Source of the DNA: Actinacidiphila yeochonensis CN732
Lineage (GTDB): Bacteria; Actinomycetota; Actinomycetes; Streptomycetales; Streptomycetaceae
Reading direction: 5' to 3'
Assembly: GCF_000745345.1 (NCBI RefSeq)
Contig: NZ_JQNR01000005.1
Location: forward strand, 248,001-312,000
Length of the DNA: 64,000 nucleotides
Part shown: in pieces, positions 17,814 through 26,960 of the stretch
Layout: the number at the start of each line of letters is the position of its first letter
Numbering within the stretch: position 1 is the stretch's first letter
Position numbers and translations under genes: made by a program
The notes under the pieces: model-generated
Seen by the model: the letters and a program-made list of their open reading frames with translations, nothing else
Database searches by the model: none
What the model was told of the DNA's origin: nothing

Positions 17814-20800
17814 ATGCGCGTGACCGTGACGGTGGTGCAGCAGGGCGCGGACGCGCAGGATGTGCTGGTGACCGCCGACGACACGGCTACGGCCGGTGAC
17901 GTCGCGCAGGCCGTGGCCCGCGCGACCGGCGCCGTGCCGGAGCCGGTCGGCGGCGCGGTCGGCGGCTCGGGCGGCGGCGTGGTCGTGCGGTTCCCGGGCC
18001 AGTACGCGGGGGCGGGCCGTGACGGACTGCCCGTGGCGGCCGGCGCCGCGGGGGCGCCGGTGCTGTGGGCTGACGGTGTGTCATGCGATCCGCGGACGCC
18101 GGCCGCCGGTGTGCTGCGTGACGGCATGCGGGTCACCGTCGACGAGTCGATCGGCCCGTTCATGCGGATGGGTGAGCCGGCGGGCCGCTACGAGGTGCGG
18201 GTGTGCGCGGGCCCCGGCGCCGGACGGGTGGCCAGGCTCGGCCTGGGCGGCGCCACCGTCGGCTCGGCGCCGAGCAGCACCGTCTCGGTGCAGGACCCGG
18301 CGATGCCGGCCACCGCCTGCCGGGTGTCGGTGGCCTCCGACGGGTCGGTGACGCTCGCGGCCGCCCCCGGGGTGCGGCTGTCGATGGAGAACGAGCCGGT
18401 GGAAGGGGAGCGCCCCTGGCCGCTACGCGCCCAGGTCAGGGTCGGCGACTCGGTGCTGGTGCTGGACCAGCCGAGCGCGCCGGACGCGCACCTGTCGCCG
18501 ATGGGCGAGGGCGGGCTGGCCTACAACCGCCCGCCGCGGCTGTCCGCACTGCCGCCGCGGGTGCGGCTGTACGTGCCCCAGCAGCCGCAGAAGGGCGAAG
18601 GCAGCCGCTTCCAGATGCTGACGGCCGTGGTGCCGCTGGTGTTCGGCCTGGGCATGTACTTCATGGTCCACCAGATCTACATGCTGCTGTTCTGCCTGAT
18701 GAGCCCCGTCATGCTGATCGGCCAGTGGGTCAGCGAGTCCCGCGAGGGCAAGCGCAAGGACCAGCACGAGTCGAAGAACTTCAAGGCCGACTTCGCCCGG
18801 CACGAGGCGGAGCTGGAGGCCGCCCGGCTGTCCGACCAGCGTGAGCGCCGGTCCAACTACCCGGACGCCGCCGAGGTGCTGCTCTTCGCGACGGGGCCGC
18901 GGCGGCGGCTGTGGGAGCGCCGGATCACCGATCCGGACGCGATGCGGCTGCGGATCGGCGTCGCGGACCTGCCCGCGGACATAGAGCTGCTGCCGCGCGG
19001 CCACGTGCCGGACGGCGCGCCGCCGCTGGTGCCGCCGCTGGTGCGGGACGTGCCCGTACCGCTGCCGCTGCCGGAGCTGGGCGTGGTGGGTGTGGCCGGG
19101 CCGCGCGAGCGGGCGCTGGCGACCGTCCGCTGGATGGTGGCCCAGGCGGCGGTGCTGCACAGCCCACGCGATCTGTCGATGGTGGTGCTCTCCTCGGCCC
19201 CCGACGCCGAGCGGGCCTGGAGCTGGGCACGCTGGCTGCCGCACCTGGCGCCCCAGCAGGGCCAGGACTGCGTCCGCCTGATCGGCACCGACCAGGAGGC
19301 CGCCGCCCGCCGGGTGAACGAGTTGCTCCAGGAGCTGGCCCGCCGCAAGGCGGACGCCGTCGCCACGGCCGGCGGCGGCCGGATGCGGCCGGACCCGTAC
19401 GTGCTGACGGTGCTGGACGGCGCGCGGCTGCTGCGCCGGATGCCCGGAGTGCCGCAGCTGCTCCAGGAGGGGCCGCGGTTCGGCATGTTCGCGCTGTGCC
19501 TCGACGAGGACGAGCGGCTGCTGCCCGAGGAGGTGCGGCTCGCGGTGTGCTGGTCGCCGCGGACAGCCAGCCGGCTGCACCTGCGCGGCGGCGGCCTGGA
19601 GTCGCTCGGCGAGGTCCTCGCCGACCAGGTGTCCCCGGAGTGGTGTGAGCTGGTGGCCCGTTCGATGGCCCCGGTGCGCGACGTCAGCCGGGACGACGCG
19701 GACAGCGCCCTGCCCACGTCAGCCCGGCTGCTGGACCTGCTGGACATGCCCGACCCGGACGGCCCGCGGATCTCCGGGATCTGGCAGGCGGGCGGCTCCA
19801 GCACGGCAGCGCCCATCGGTATCGGCGCCGAGGGCGCGTTCGTCCTGGACATCCGCAAGGACGGACCGCACGCGCTGGTCGCCGGCACCACCGGCGCCGG
19901 CAAGTCGGAGCTGCTGCAGACGATCATCGCCTCGCTCGCGGTGGCCAACCGGCCGGACGCCCTGAACTTCGTGCTCATCGACTACAAGGGCGGCAGCGCC
20001 TTCCAGGACTGCGCCCGGCTGCCGCACACCGTCGGCATGGTCAGCGACCTGGACGCCCACCTGACCGAGCGGGCCCTGGCCTCGCTGGCCGCCGAGCTGC
20101 ACCACCGCGAGCGCATCCTGTTCGACGCCGGCAGCAAGGACATCGAGGACTACAACGACGCGCGGAAGCTCCGGCCGGAGCTGGAGCCGATGCCGCGACT
20201 GGTGCTGATCATCGACGAGTTCGCCTCCCTCGTGGCGGAGCTGCCGGACTTCATCGCCGGCCTGGTCGACATCGCCCGCCGCGGCCGCTCGCTGGGAGTG
20301 CACCTGGTCCTGGCCACGCAGCGGCCGGCCGGTGTGGTCAGCGCCGACATCCGCGCCAACACCAACCTGCGGATCGCGCTGCGGGTCACCGACGCCGAGG
20401 AGTCCCGGGACGTGATCGACGCGCCGGACTCCGGGGCGATCGCCAAGTCCACGCCGGGCCGGGCCTACGTACGGTCCGGAGCCCAGTCGCTGGTGGGCGT
20501 CCAGTCGGCGCGGATCGGCGGCCGCCGCCCGGCGGTGGGCCAGGACCGGGCTCGGGCCGAACTCGTCCCCCTGGGCTGGACGTCGCTGGGCAGGCCGGTG
20601 CCGCGGGGCGGCCAGAGCGACGGGGACGACGGCACCATGGTCACCGACCTGGCCGTGCTGGTGGACGCCGTGCGGGGGGCCTCGGAGCTGATGCGCTTCC
20701 CGGCGCCGCGCAAGCCGTGGCTGGACCCGCTTCCGGAGCGCATCTCCACCGAGGAGCTGCCGCCGCGGCCGCGGTCCGGGGCGACCGGCGACGTGCCGCC

Positions 20801-22319
20801 GATCCCGTACGGCCTCACCGACCTGCCCAAGCGGCAGGCCCGCGCGCCGCTGGCGCTGGACCTGGTGCACGGAGAGCACGTGCTGATCGTCGGCGGTCCC
20901 CGGTCCGGGCGCTCCACGGCGCTGCGCACGCTGGCGGGCTCGCTGGCCCGGGACACCTCCCCGCAGGACGTGCACATCTACGCGGTGGACTGCGGCGCCA
21001 ACGCCCTGCTGCCGCTGGTGGCGCTGCCGCACTGCGGCGCGGTCGTCACCCGTGACCAGCCGGAGCGGGTGGCGCGGCTGCTCGACCGGCTGGCCGCCGA
21101 GGTCTCCCGGCGGCAGCAGTTGCTGGCGATGAAGGGCGCCTCCAGCGCCGCCGAGCAGCGGGCCATGGCCACCGACCCGCTGGAGCGGCTGCCGTGGATG
21201 GTGCTCCTGCTGGACAACTGGGAGGGCTACACCTCCACTTTCGAGTCCTACGACTACGGCAAGCTGCTGGAGGCGGCCAACCGGCTCTTCAGGGAGGGTG
21301 GTTCGGCCGGCCTGAAGGTGGTCATGACCTCCGACCGGTCCGGGTTCAGCGGCACGGTCTCCTCGGTCTTCGCGGACAAGCTGATCCTGCGTATGGCCGA
21401 CCCGAACGACTACAGCAACGGCGGGCTGTCGGCCCGCGAGGTGCCCAAGAACATGCCGTCGGGTCGGGCCCTCCAGCCCACGGACAACGGTGTGCTGGAG
21501 AACCAGGTGGCGCTGCTGGCACCCGACCCGGCCGGCCAGGCGCAGGTGGAGGCGCTCCAGCGGATCGGCCGGGAGGCGACCGAGCGGATAGGCCGGGTCA
21601 GCCGGCTGCCCCGCCAGGTACGGCCGATGCGGGTGGACGCGCTGCCGTCGCGCATCACGGTGCCCGAGGCGATGGCACTGGATCCGGACTTCCGGCCCGA
21701 GCCGCTGTGGGCTCTGTTCGGCGTCGGCGGGGACGAGTTGGCACCGGTCGGAGTGGATCTCCAGGAGTCGGGGCCCGGGTTCGTGATCGCCGGGCCGCCG
21801 AAGTCCGGGCGCTCGACGACGCTGATGGCGGCCACCCGGTCGCTGACCGAGCGGGGGGTGCCGGTGGTCCTGGTCACGCCGCGCCGCTCCCCGCTGCGGG
21901 AGTGGGCGGATCAGCCGAACGTGCTGGGCCTGCTGACCGGTGACGCGAGCGCCGACGACCTGCGTGAGCTGACCGGGAAGGCGGGCTCCGACCCCTACGT
22001 GGTGGTGGTCGACGACGCCGAACTCGTCTACGACACCCCGCTCGACGAGGCGCTGGAGGAGGTCATCAGGAGCGGCCTCGACGGTGACCACGCGGTCATC
22101 GCCGCGGGTTCCGCCGACTCGATGGGGTCGCAGTACCGGGGCTTCCTGGTCGAGGCGCGCAAGTCCCGCAACGGTCTGCTGCTGTCGCCGCAGGGGGCGT
22201 CGGAGGGCGACCTGTTCAGCGTGCGGCTGCCGCGCGACGCGGGCGGCGGCCCGACCGGTCGCGGTCTGCTGATCCGCGGCGGCGGCATCCTGCAGATCCA
22301 GGCGGTCGCGCTGGCCTGA
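17814..22319 (+). CDS. Type VII secretion FtsK/SpoIIIE ATPase, EssC/EccC type
   Basis: 1501 residues, the motor of a type VII secretion system. Residues 1-110 form a small beta-rich domain. About 125-225 looks like an FHA fold (YEVRVCAGPGAGRVARLGLGG... VGSAPSSTVSV). Two membrane helices follow at ~268-305, a helical region comes next, then three FtsK-type ATPase modules. Walker A motifs are GTTGAGKS (~692), GGPRSGRS (~1027) and AGPPKSGRS (~1326); only the first is canonical with Walker B LVLIIDEF (~797). N-terminal FHA-like modules and a single long chain are features of EssC/YukBA (T7SSb); mycobacterial EccC lacks them. ATG 17814 is preceded by GGGGAGGGG. No eccB, eccD, eccE or mycosin gene is in the window. 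Confidence 0.9.
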   Translation: MRVTVTVVQQGADAQDVLVTADDTATAGDVAQAVARATGAVPEPVGGAVGGSGGGVVVRFPGQYAGAGRDGLPVAAGAAGAPVLWADGVSCDPRTPAAGVLRDGMRVTVDESIGPFMRMGEPAGRYEVRVCAGPGAGRVARLGLGGATVGSAPSSTVSVQDPAMPATACRVSVASDGSVTLAAAPGVRLSMENEPVEGERPWPLRAQVRVGDSVLVLDQPSAPDAHLSPMGEGGLAYNRPPRLSALPPRVRLYVPQQPQKGEGSRFQMLTAVVPLVFGLGMYFMVHQIYMLLFCLMSPVMLIGQWVSESREGKRKDQHESKNFKADFARHEAELEAARLSDQRERRSNYPDAAEVLLFATGPRRRLWERRITDPDAMRLRIGVADLPADIELLPRGHVPDGAPPLVPPLVRDVPVPLPLPELGVVGVAGPRERALATVRWMVAQAAVLHSPRDLSMVVLSSAPDAERAWSWARWLPHLAPQQGQDCVRLIGTDQEAAARRVNELLQELARRKADAVATAGGGRMRPDPYVLTVLDGARLLRRMPGVPQLLQEGPRFGMFALCLDEDERLLPEEVRLAVCWSPRTASRLHLRGGGLESLGEVLADQVSPEWCELVARSMAPVRDVSRDDADSALPTSARLLDLLDMPDPDGPRISGIWQAGGSSTAAPIGIGAEGAFVLDIRKDGPHALVAGTTGAGKSELLQTIIASLAVANRPDALNFVLIDYKGGSAFQDCARLPHTVGMVSDLDAHLTERALASLAAELHHRERILFDAGSKDIEDYNDARKLRPELEPMPRLVLIIDEFASLVAELPDFIAGLVDIARRGRSLGVHLVLATQRPAGVVSADIRANTNLRIALRVTDAEESRDVIDAPDSGAIAKSTPGRAYVRSGAQSLVGVQSARIGGRRPAVGQDRARAELVPLGWTSLGRPVPRGGQSDGDDGTMVTDLAVLVDAVRGASELMRFPAPRKPWLDPLPERISTEELPPRPRSGATGDVPPIPYGLTDLPKRQARAPLALDLVHGEHVLIVGGPRSGRSTALRTLAGSLARDTSPQDVHIYAVDCGANALLPLVALPHCGAVVTRDQPERVARLLDRLAAEVSRRQQLLAMKGASSAAEQRAMATDPLERLPWMVLLLDNWEGYTSTFESYDYGKLLEAANRLFREGGSAGLKVVMTSDRSGFSGTVSSVFADKLILRMADPNDYSNGGLSAREVPKNMPSGRALQPTDNGVLENQVALLAPDPAGQAQVEALQRIGREATERIGRVSRLPRQVRPMRVDALPSRITVPEAMALDPDFRPEPLWALFGVGGDELAPVGVDLQESGPGFVIAGPPKSGRSTTLMAATRSLTERGVPVVLVTPRRSPLREWADQPNVLGLLTGDASADDLRELTGKAGSDPYVVVVDDAELVYDTPLDEALEEVIRSGLDGDHAVIAAGSADSMGSQYRGFLVEARKSRNGLLLSPQGASEGDLFSVRLPRDAGGGPTGRGLLIRGGGILQIQAVALA

Positions 22320-22414
22320 CGGTGGGTGGGGAGGGCCCCGGCGGGTCCCCCTGCCCACCCGCGTGGGGGCGCGGAGCTGTCCGGCTGCCGTCCGCGTGGC
22401 ACCACGGCTATGCC

Positions 22415-22459
22415 GAAGGGGCCGGGCCGGAAGCTCTTCGCTTCCGGCCCGGCCCCTTC
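22415..22459. terminator. Very strong bidirectional terminator, 20-bp perfect stem
   Basis: Arms 22415-22434 and 22440-22459 are perfectly complementary around loop TCTTC. It lies between the stop of the EssC gene (+) and the stop of the WXG100 gene (-), so it can end both transcripts. Confidence 0.88.
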
Positions 22460-22506
22460 GCCGCGTGTCCCGCACGGGTGCTGCCGCCGTGGGCGCACCC
22501 AGGGCG

Positions 22507-22773
22507 TTACTTGGTGGCGGCCTCGATGTTGTCCGCGTTGGTGTTGGCGGACTTCTGCGCGTCGTGCAGCGTCTGCACGAACTTGTCGAAGGTCGGCTTC
22601 AGCTGCGACCACTCGTTGCGGAAGCGGTCGGCGGCCGGCCCCTTCCAGTACGAGTCGCTGCTGGAAGTGGCCGACTGCAGGTGGCCGATGAGCGTGCCGA
22701 GGTTGCCCGCCTCGGTCTTGAACTTGTTCGACAGGTCGCGCAGCTGGGTGATATCAGCACCGTGGATCGACAT
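22507..22773 (-). CDS. WXG100 family protein (EsxA-like)
   Basis: 88 residues, the standard WXG100 size. Helix 1 (ADITQLRDLSNKFKTEAGNLGTLIGHLQSATSSS) leads to SYWKGPAADRFRNEW, where W-K-G fills the WXG turn, then helix 2 (FDKFVQTLHDAQKSANTNADNIEAATK). ATG 22773 has GGGAGGG five bases upstream, which rules out a GTG six bases further up. It is presumably a dimeric substrate of the EssC-type ATPase encoded next to it. Confidence 0.9.
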   Translation of the reverse strand: MSIHGADITQLRDLSNKFKTEAGNLGTLIGHLQSATSSSDSYWKGPAADRFRNEWSQLKPTFDKFVQTLHDAQKSANTNADNIEAATK

Positions 22774-22930
22774 ATGCACCCTCCCCGTTATCCGGAAACC
22801 ATGGGCGGACCGTGTGTCCGCCCCATGGGACGCTAGCGTACGGGGACGCGGTTCGCAGCACCCAGCCGGGAGCCCGGCACCGGTGGTTGCGAAACGCGGA
22901 CTTCGGCGTGACAGAGTCCCGCCCGCCGCG

Positions 22931-23548
22931 TCAACTGCTCGGCAGACCGGTGCGGGAGAAGGTGTCGGTGGAGCCGTCGTCCCACTTCACGACGAGGGAG
23001 CCGCCGTCCGGGGCCAGTTCGCCTCGGCCCTTGGTGCGCTCCTTGTCGCCGTCCATACAGGTGAGGGCGAGCCGCAGGTCGCTGCCGCCGATGCCGGTGC
23101 CGGTGTAGCTGCCGCCGCACAGGTGGGTACTGGTCAACCCTGCTTTGCCCTTGCCCAGGACGAGTTGCACCTTGGCACCGTCGGCGGTGGCCAGCCACAC
23201 GCCCTCGACGCTTTCGGTGGAGTCCGTCGAGGCACCGCCGGTGCCGGAGGCCGACGCACCGCTGCTGGGCGTGCCCGACGGGGAGGGGGAAGCGGGCGAG
23301 GCCGTAGTCGCGGCGGCGCGGCCCGGCTGTCCGGTCGCGGTGGCCTTGGCGGCGGCGGTGGTCACGCCCGTCGCGGGGTGGGCGTCGTCGCCGCCGTCCT
23401 TCCCGCACCCGCCGGCCAGGAGGACCACGGCGACGGCCGCGACCAGACCGGCGGCCGGCGGGACCGCTGCGGGACGGCCCGCCGGACGGTGCCGCGGACG
23501 GCTGCTCCGGCCCGGACGGCAACGGCGAGTGCGGCTACGCCAACGCAC
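22931..23548 (-). CDS. Lipoprotein of the T7SS locus
   Basis: 205 residues. It has a basic N-terminus with twin-Arg-like clusters, hydrophobic GLVAAVAVVLLAGGC with a lipobox-type LAGGC, then a Ser/Thr/Ala/Pro linker (~60 residues). The C-terminal domain of ~95 residues is beta-rich (VEGVWLATADGAKVQLVLGKGKAGL...), with two Cys that may pair (HLCGG, LTCMD). Function unknown. GTG 23548 is chosen from a GGGAG site; longer frames upstream are Arg-rich nonsense. It runs in the same direction as the WXG100 gene, 157 bp upstream. Confidence 0.72.
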   Translation of the reverse strand: MRWRSRTRRCRPGRSSRPRHRPAGRPAAVPPAAGLVAAVAVVLLAGGCGKDGGDDAHPATGVTTAAAKATATGQPGRAAATTASPASPSPSGTPSSGASASGTGGASTDSTESVEGVWLATADGAKVQLVLGKGKAGLTSTHLCGGSYTGTGIGGSDLRLALTCMDGDKERTKGRGELAPDGGSLVVKWDDGSTDTFSRTGLPSS

Positions 23549-24000
23549 CTTGACTCTCCCCCATTTGCGGCGATGTCCTCGTGGAGTTCCGCAAGCTACC
23601 AGCCGCGCCGGGGCCGGAGTTCCGCGCCTGTCCTGTGGAGCTCCGCGGCGAGGTGCGGGCGTGGCCGGACGGAGGCGCAGGCCGCGGCGCTCTGTCCTGT
23701 TCGTCCCGCCCGGCATTCGCCCCTCCGGCAGGGGCGTCGGCGCCGGGGGGACCGGTGCGCCGACCGATGCGGGCGGCGGAGAGGCTGAACGGAGATCGGA
23801 GGAGTGTCGACGGACGCCGGCGCGGCTGCTCGCCGCACGCCCAGGGCCGCACGTCCGGCAGGGTGAACGCGACCTGGAAATGAACCATCTGACGTCGCGG
23901 CAGATCAACTTCGCACGAGCGAGCCTGAAAGGGCCGCGGGAGGCGACACATGGCCGAGCGACGGCAACTGCCCTCGAAAGGACGGCCGGCGGGTCGGGGT
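23549..24000. other. Non-coding stretch, nothing clear
   Basis: About 450 bp between two minus-strand genes. I see no credible ORF, RNA or strong hairpin. It must carry the promoter of the lipoprotein gene, but no clear -10/-35 pair stands out. Confidence 0.5.
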
Positions 24001-25121
24001 TCAGACGGGACAGGGGCCCGGCTGGGGTTCAAGAGCCGTCGTCAGGAATCCTTCGATGGCGTCGCACCATGCCTCCGGGTGCTCCCACGGCGCCAGGTGG
24101 CCGGCGTCCGGGATCTCCGCATAGCTGCCGCGGGGCAGCACCCGGACCATCTCCTGCGCCTCGGCCCTGCCGAGCAGGCCCTCGACCCCGCGCACCACGA
24201 GGGCCGGGCAGCGCACGTTGGCCAGCTCGTCCCAGTGGGGTTCCGCGATCCACGCGTCCTGCGAGCGCAGGAGGTGTTCGGCGGCGTGCGGAGGGCGCCA
24301 GCCGTCCTCCGTCCGGGCCATCATCTGCGCGAAGAACTCGCTGCTCACGGACGGCGGCAGGCCCGGGCACGGCTCCTGGCCGCCGAAGTAGGCGCGGACC
24401 TCCCCGAGTGAGGCGAACGGCAGCGGCCAGGACTCGAACCACTGGGCCCAGGAGCGCTGCATGCTCTCCCCCACCGCGGCCGCGCGCATCTCGCAGACCA
24501 CCACGGCCGCCACCAGGTCGGGACGGCTGGCGGCGCAGGCCCAGGCGGTCAGCGCGCCCGTGCCGTGGCCGACCAGGACGGCGGGTGCCAGGCCGAGCTG
24601 TTCGACGGCGGCCAGCGCGTCCTGGACGTAGCTCTCCTCCGTGTAGGAGGCGGGGGAGCACTTCTGGCCGTGGCCGCGCTGGTCCAGGGAGATCACCCGG
24701 TAGCGCGGGGAGAGGCGCCGGGCGGTCTCGGTCCAGTGGGAGGTGTGCCCCAGCAGCCCGTGCAGCAGGAGCATGCCGGGGCGTTCGGCGGACGCCTCCG
24801 ACGGCCCCGCCGAAGGGTCCGCGGCCGGGCTCGGGCCGCCCGGCCCGGACGCGTCACCCGCGCCGCCGAGCCCGCTCGGACCGCGCGACGGCTCCGGCCG
24901 CTCCCGGCCCTTCCGCCTGCAGCCGCCGCCCGGTCCGGTGGAGCCGCCCGGCCCGGCGCCACCGCCCCCGCGCCACGGCCGGAGCCGGCCGGACCGCCGA
25001 CGCGGCCTTCCCCGCCGGGGCCCGCCGGGTGCGGAACGGTCGCCGCTACCGGGCCTGCGGCGTACTCCCACGCCGTCAGCCGCAGGCCGCCCACGCCTGC
25101 CACGTCGTACCGCCGTGCCAT
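24001..25121 (-). pseudogene. Alpha/beta hydrolase, interrupted by one frame break
   Basis: The start is firm: ATG 25121 follows AAGGAGGTG and encodes MARRYDVAGVGGLRLTAWEY, the usual N-terminus of this family. The rest (MLLLHGLLGHTSHW, LVGHGTGALTAW, IPDAGHLAPWEHPEAW) is in another frame. One missing base somewhere in the Gly/Pro-rich linker (about 24880-25040) would join them into a ~373-residue protein. The nucleophile-elbow position reads G-H-G-T-G, with Gly where Ser is usual, so a normal Ser hydrolase triad is absent; this may be a trait of the subfamily. Either a sequencing error or a recent pseudogene. It is transcribed in the same direction as the SIS gene. Confidence 0.65.
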
Positions 25122-25166
25122 GTACCGCACCTCCTTCCTGGGATGTTCCTGCCGACGGCTACGCTA

Positions 25167-25182
25167 TCGAATGTCTATTCGA
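25167..25182. promoter_or_regulatory. LexA-box-like palindrome upstream of the hydrolase
   Basis: TCGAAT-GTCT-ATTCGA is a perfect 6-bp inverted repeat with the same length and spacing as the actinobacterial SOS box TCGAAC-N4-GTTCGA, differing symmetrically at one position per arm. It lies about 46 bp upstream of the hydrolase start in an unusually AT-rich patch, which suggests a promoter. Confidence 0.4.
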
Positions 25183-25676
25183 ACACGTGCGTGACGCGAC
25201 CAATACCCTCCTTTCGAGTGACAGTGCTCAAGTGTTGGCCGCCGCTGCCGAAGGGGAGGACTTCTGCGGGACGCGGACGCGGGGGAACGGTCCGCGGGAA
25301 GGCTCGGGAAGCTCGGGGTCCCGGGCCCTTCGGGGGCAGCCCTGGGGAGGGGAGAGGGGCAAGCGCCCCGGCGCCGCCAGCGCGGCGCCGGGGCCTTGCC
25401 TCGGTTCCCGGGCAGGGACCGCTCCCCGCTTGCGGCCACACCCGCTCGGCCGGGTGTCGGACGGTGCCCGGCGGCGTCGCACCTGCCCGGCCGTCACCCC
25501 TGCTGGCGGTTCCCGCCGCTGACCGTTCTCCCGCCGCTGGCTGGTCCCGCCGCTGACCGGTCCGACGGATGGACGGTGCCGCCCCGTCCCGTTCGGCCGC
25601 CTGCACCGGCTCCCGGGCACATCCCGTGCCGGGCCCGGGTGGTGCCGTTCCGTCCGGTGCCGGGCCGTGCGGCGGC
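25183..25676. other. Non-coding stretch with a terminator hairpin
   Basis: About 490 bp between the hydrolase promoter and the SIS gene stop. A near-perfect hairpin (25358-25377 with 25382-25400, one bulged base) could end the SIS transcript. A degenerate 17-18-bp tandem repeat built on CCCGCCGCTGACCG is at about 25514-25562. No credible gene. Confidence 0.55.
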
Positions 25677-26501
25677 TCAGTTGCGGAAGAAGATCCGGTC
25701 CCGGTGCTCCTCGAAGACGCGGGCGTTCCAGTCGAGGCCGCCGTCCACGTTGCCGGAGCGGATCATCGGCGGGGTCTCCCCGCGCGCCGCCAGCCCGCTC
25801 GCCGCCAGCGCCATCACCGCCTGCATCAGCGCGCTGACCACCACCGTCGACGCGGGGCCGAAGGGGGCCGGGATGCACGGGTCGGTGAGCTCCGCGTCGC
25901 CCACCGGGATCTTGGAGTCCACCACGAGGTCGCAGTGGTCCTTCAGGAAGGTGCCGTCGGGGTGCCGCGACGCGGTCTGCCCGGCGTAGGCGAGCGAGGT
26001 CACCCCGATGACGGTGAGCCCCCGCTCCCGGGCCCCTCGGGCCATCTCGACGGGGAGGACGTTCCGGCCGGAGAGCGAGATGACGAACAGCACGTCGCCG
26101 GCCCGCGCCGGGCTGGTCTCCAGTACGGCCGCGGCCAGCCCCCCGACGCGCTCCAGCGCGCTGCCGAGAGTGGCCGGCACCACGTCCACACCGACCGCTC
26201 CGGGCACCGCGAGGAGGTTGACCACCGCCAGGCCGCCTGCTCGGTAGACCACGTCCTGGGCGGGCAGCGAGGAGTGGCCGGCCCCGAAGGCGAAGACGCG
26301 GCCGCCGGCGGAGAGGGCGTCGGCCACCGCGGCACCGGCCTGTCGCAGCGTGCCGCGCTCCTCGTCCCTGACCCGCCGCAGCAGCGCGGCGGCGGCGTCG
26401 AAGTAGCGGTCGGAGAGGTCGTCCGGAGGGGCGGCGGGGCCGGGCCGGCCGTCGGCCGCTGCGCCGGCCGGGTGCTCCTGGGCGTCGCGGAGGTCGCTCA
26501 T
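25677..26501 (-). CDS. SIS-domain sugar-phosphate-binding protein
   Basis: 274 residues. It has a SIS fold with VFAFGAGHSSLPAQDVVYRAGG (phosphosugar loop) and DVLFVISLSGRNVLPVEMARGARERGLTVIGVTS, the characteristic S-x-S-G pattern. Close relatives are YckB/GmhA-like and N-acetylmuramic or glucosamine-phosphate-related SIS proteins with no fixed reaction. I chose ATG 26501; a GTG at 26510 is possible. It is divergent from dmdR1, sharing a ~460-bp region. Confidence 0.83.
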   Translation of the reverse strand: MSDLRDAQEHPAGAAADGRPGPAAPPDDLSDRYFDAAAALLRRVRDEERGTLRQAGAAVADALSAGGRVFAFGAGHSSLPAQDVVYRAGGLAVVNLLAVPGAVGVDVVPATLGSALERVGGLAAAVLETSPARAGDVLFVISLSGRNVLPVEMARGARERGLTVIGVTSLAYAGQTASRHPDGTFLKDHCDLVVDSKIPVGDAELTDPCIPAPFGPASTVVVSALMQAVMALAASGLAARGETPPMIRSGNVDGGLDWNARVFEEHRDRIFFRN

Positions 26502-26701
26502 GGCGCTCACCGTGGTGCCCGCCGACACCGGGTGTCAAGGCATGGCGAGGCGCCGTCCGGAGCGTGTTCGGGCGACTCCGGAGCGCCGCCGCACGCCCGC
26601 CCCGGAGCCCGCGGGGCCCGGCGCGTGCCGGCCCGGCCGTTCGTGTGCGGCGGCGTGGCCCGGCGCCACGCGTGCCGGGCTCGCACGAGGTCTGCCACGA
26701 C

Positions 26702-26746
26702 GACACGGAAGGCACGGACGGCACGGACGGCACGGAAGGCACGCGC
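26702..26746. repeat. 9-bp tandem repeat
   Basis: About 4.5 copies of a 9-nt unit (GCACGGACG / GCACGGAAG) between the divergent SIS and dmdR1 genes. No protein role; probably a simple-sequence expansion. The rest of 26502-26960 holds the two promoters but no gene. Confidence 0.7.
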
Positions 26747-26960
26747 GCAGGCCCGCCCCCGCTCCCGTCCGCGGTCCCCCCCCGATCTCGCCCGCAGGTC
26801 CGCGAGCCTTCGGGGAGCGCGCCCGGCGACCGGTCCGCCGCTCCATCGGGTCCATCGGGCGCACCTCGCGGGGACTGCTTGTCCCGGCGCGCGGTCCGTT
26901 GTCGGTCCGATGCGTCAGAATTGGTGCAGGGCCACGCACGAAAACGTACGAGGGGCGCGC

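Noticed and set aside
19719-22475. 918-codon minus-strand frame opposite the EssC gene
   Set aside because: Antisense shadow of a well-supported gene; His/Arg/Gln-rich with no recognisable fold.
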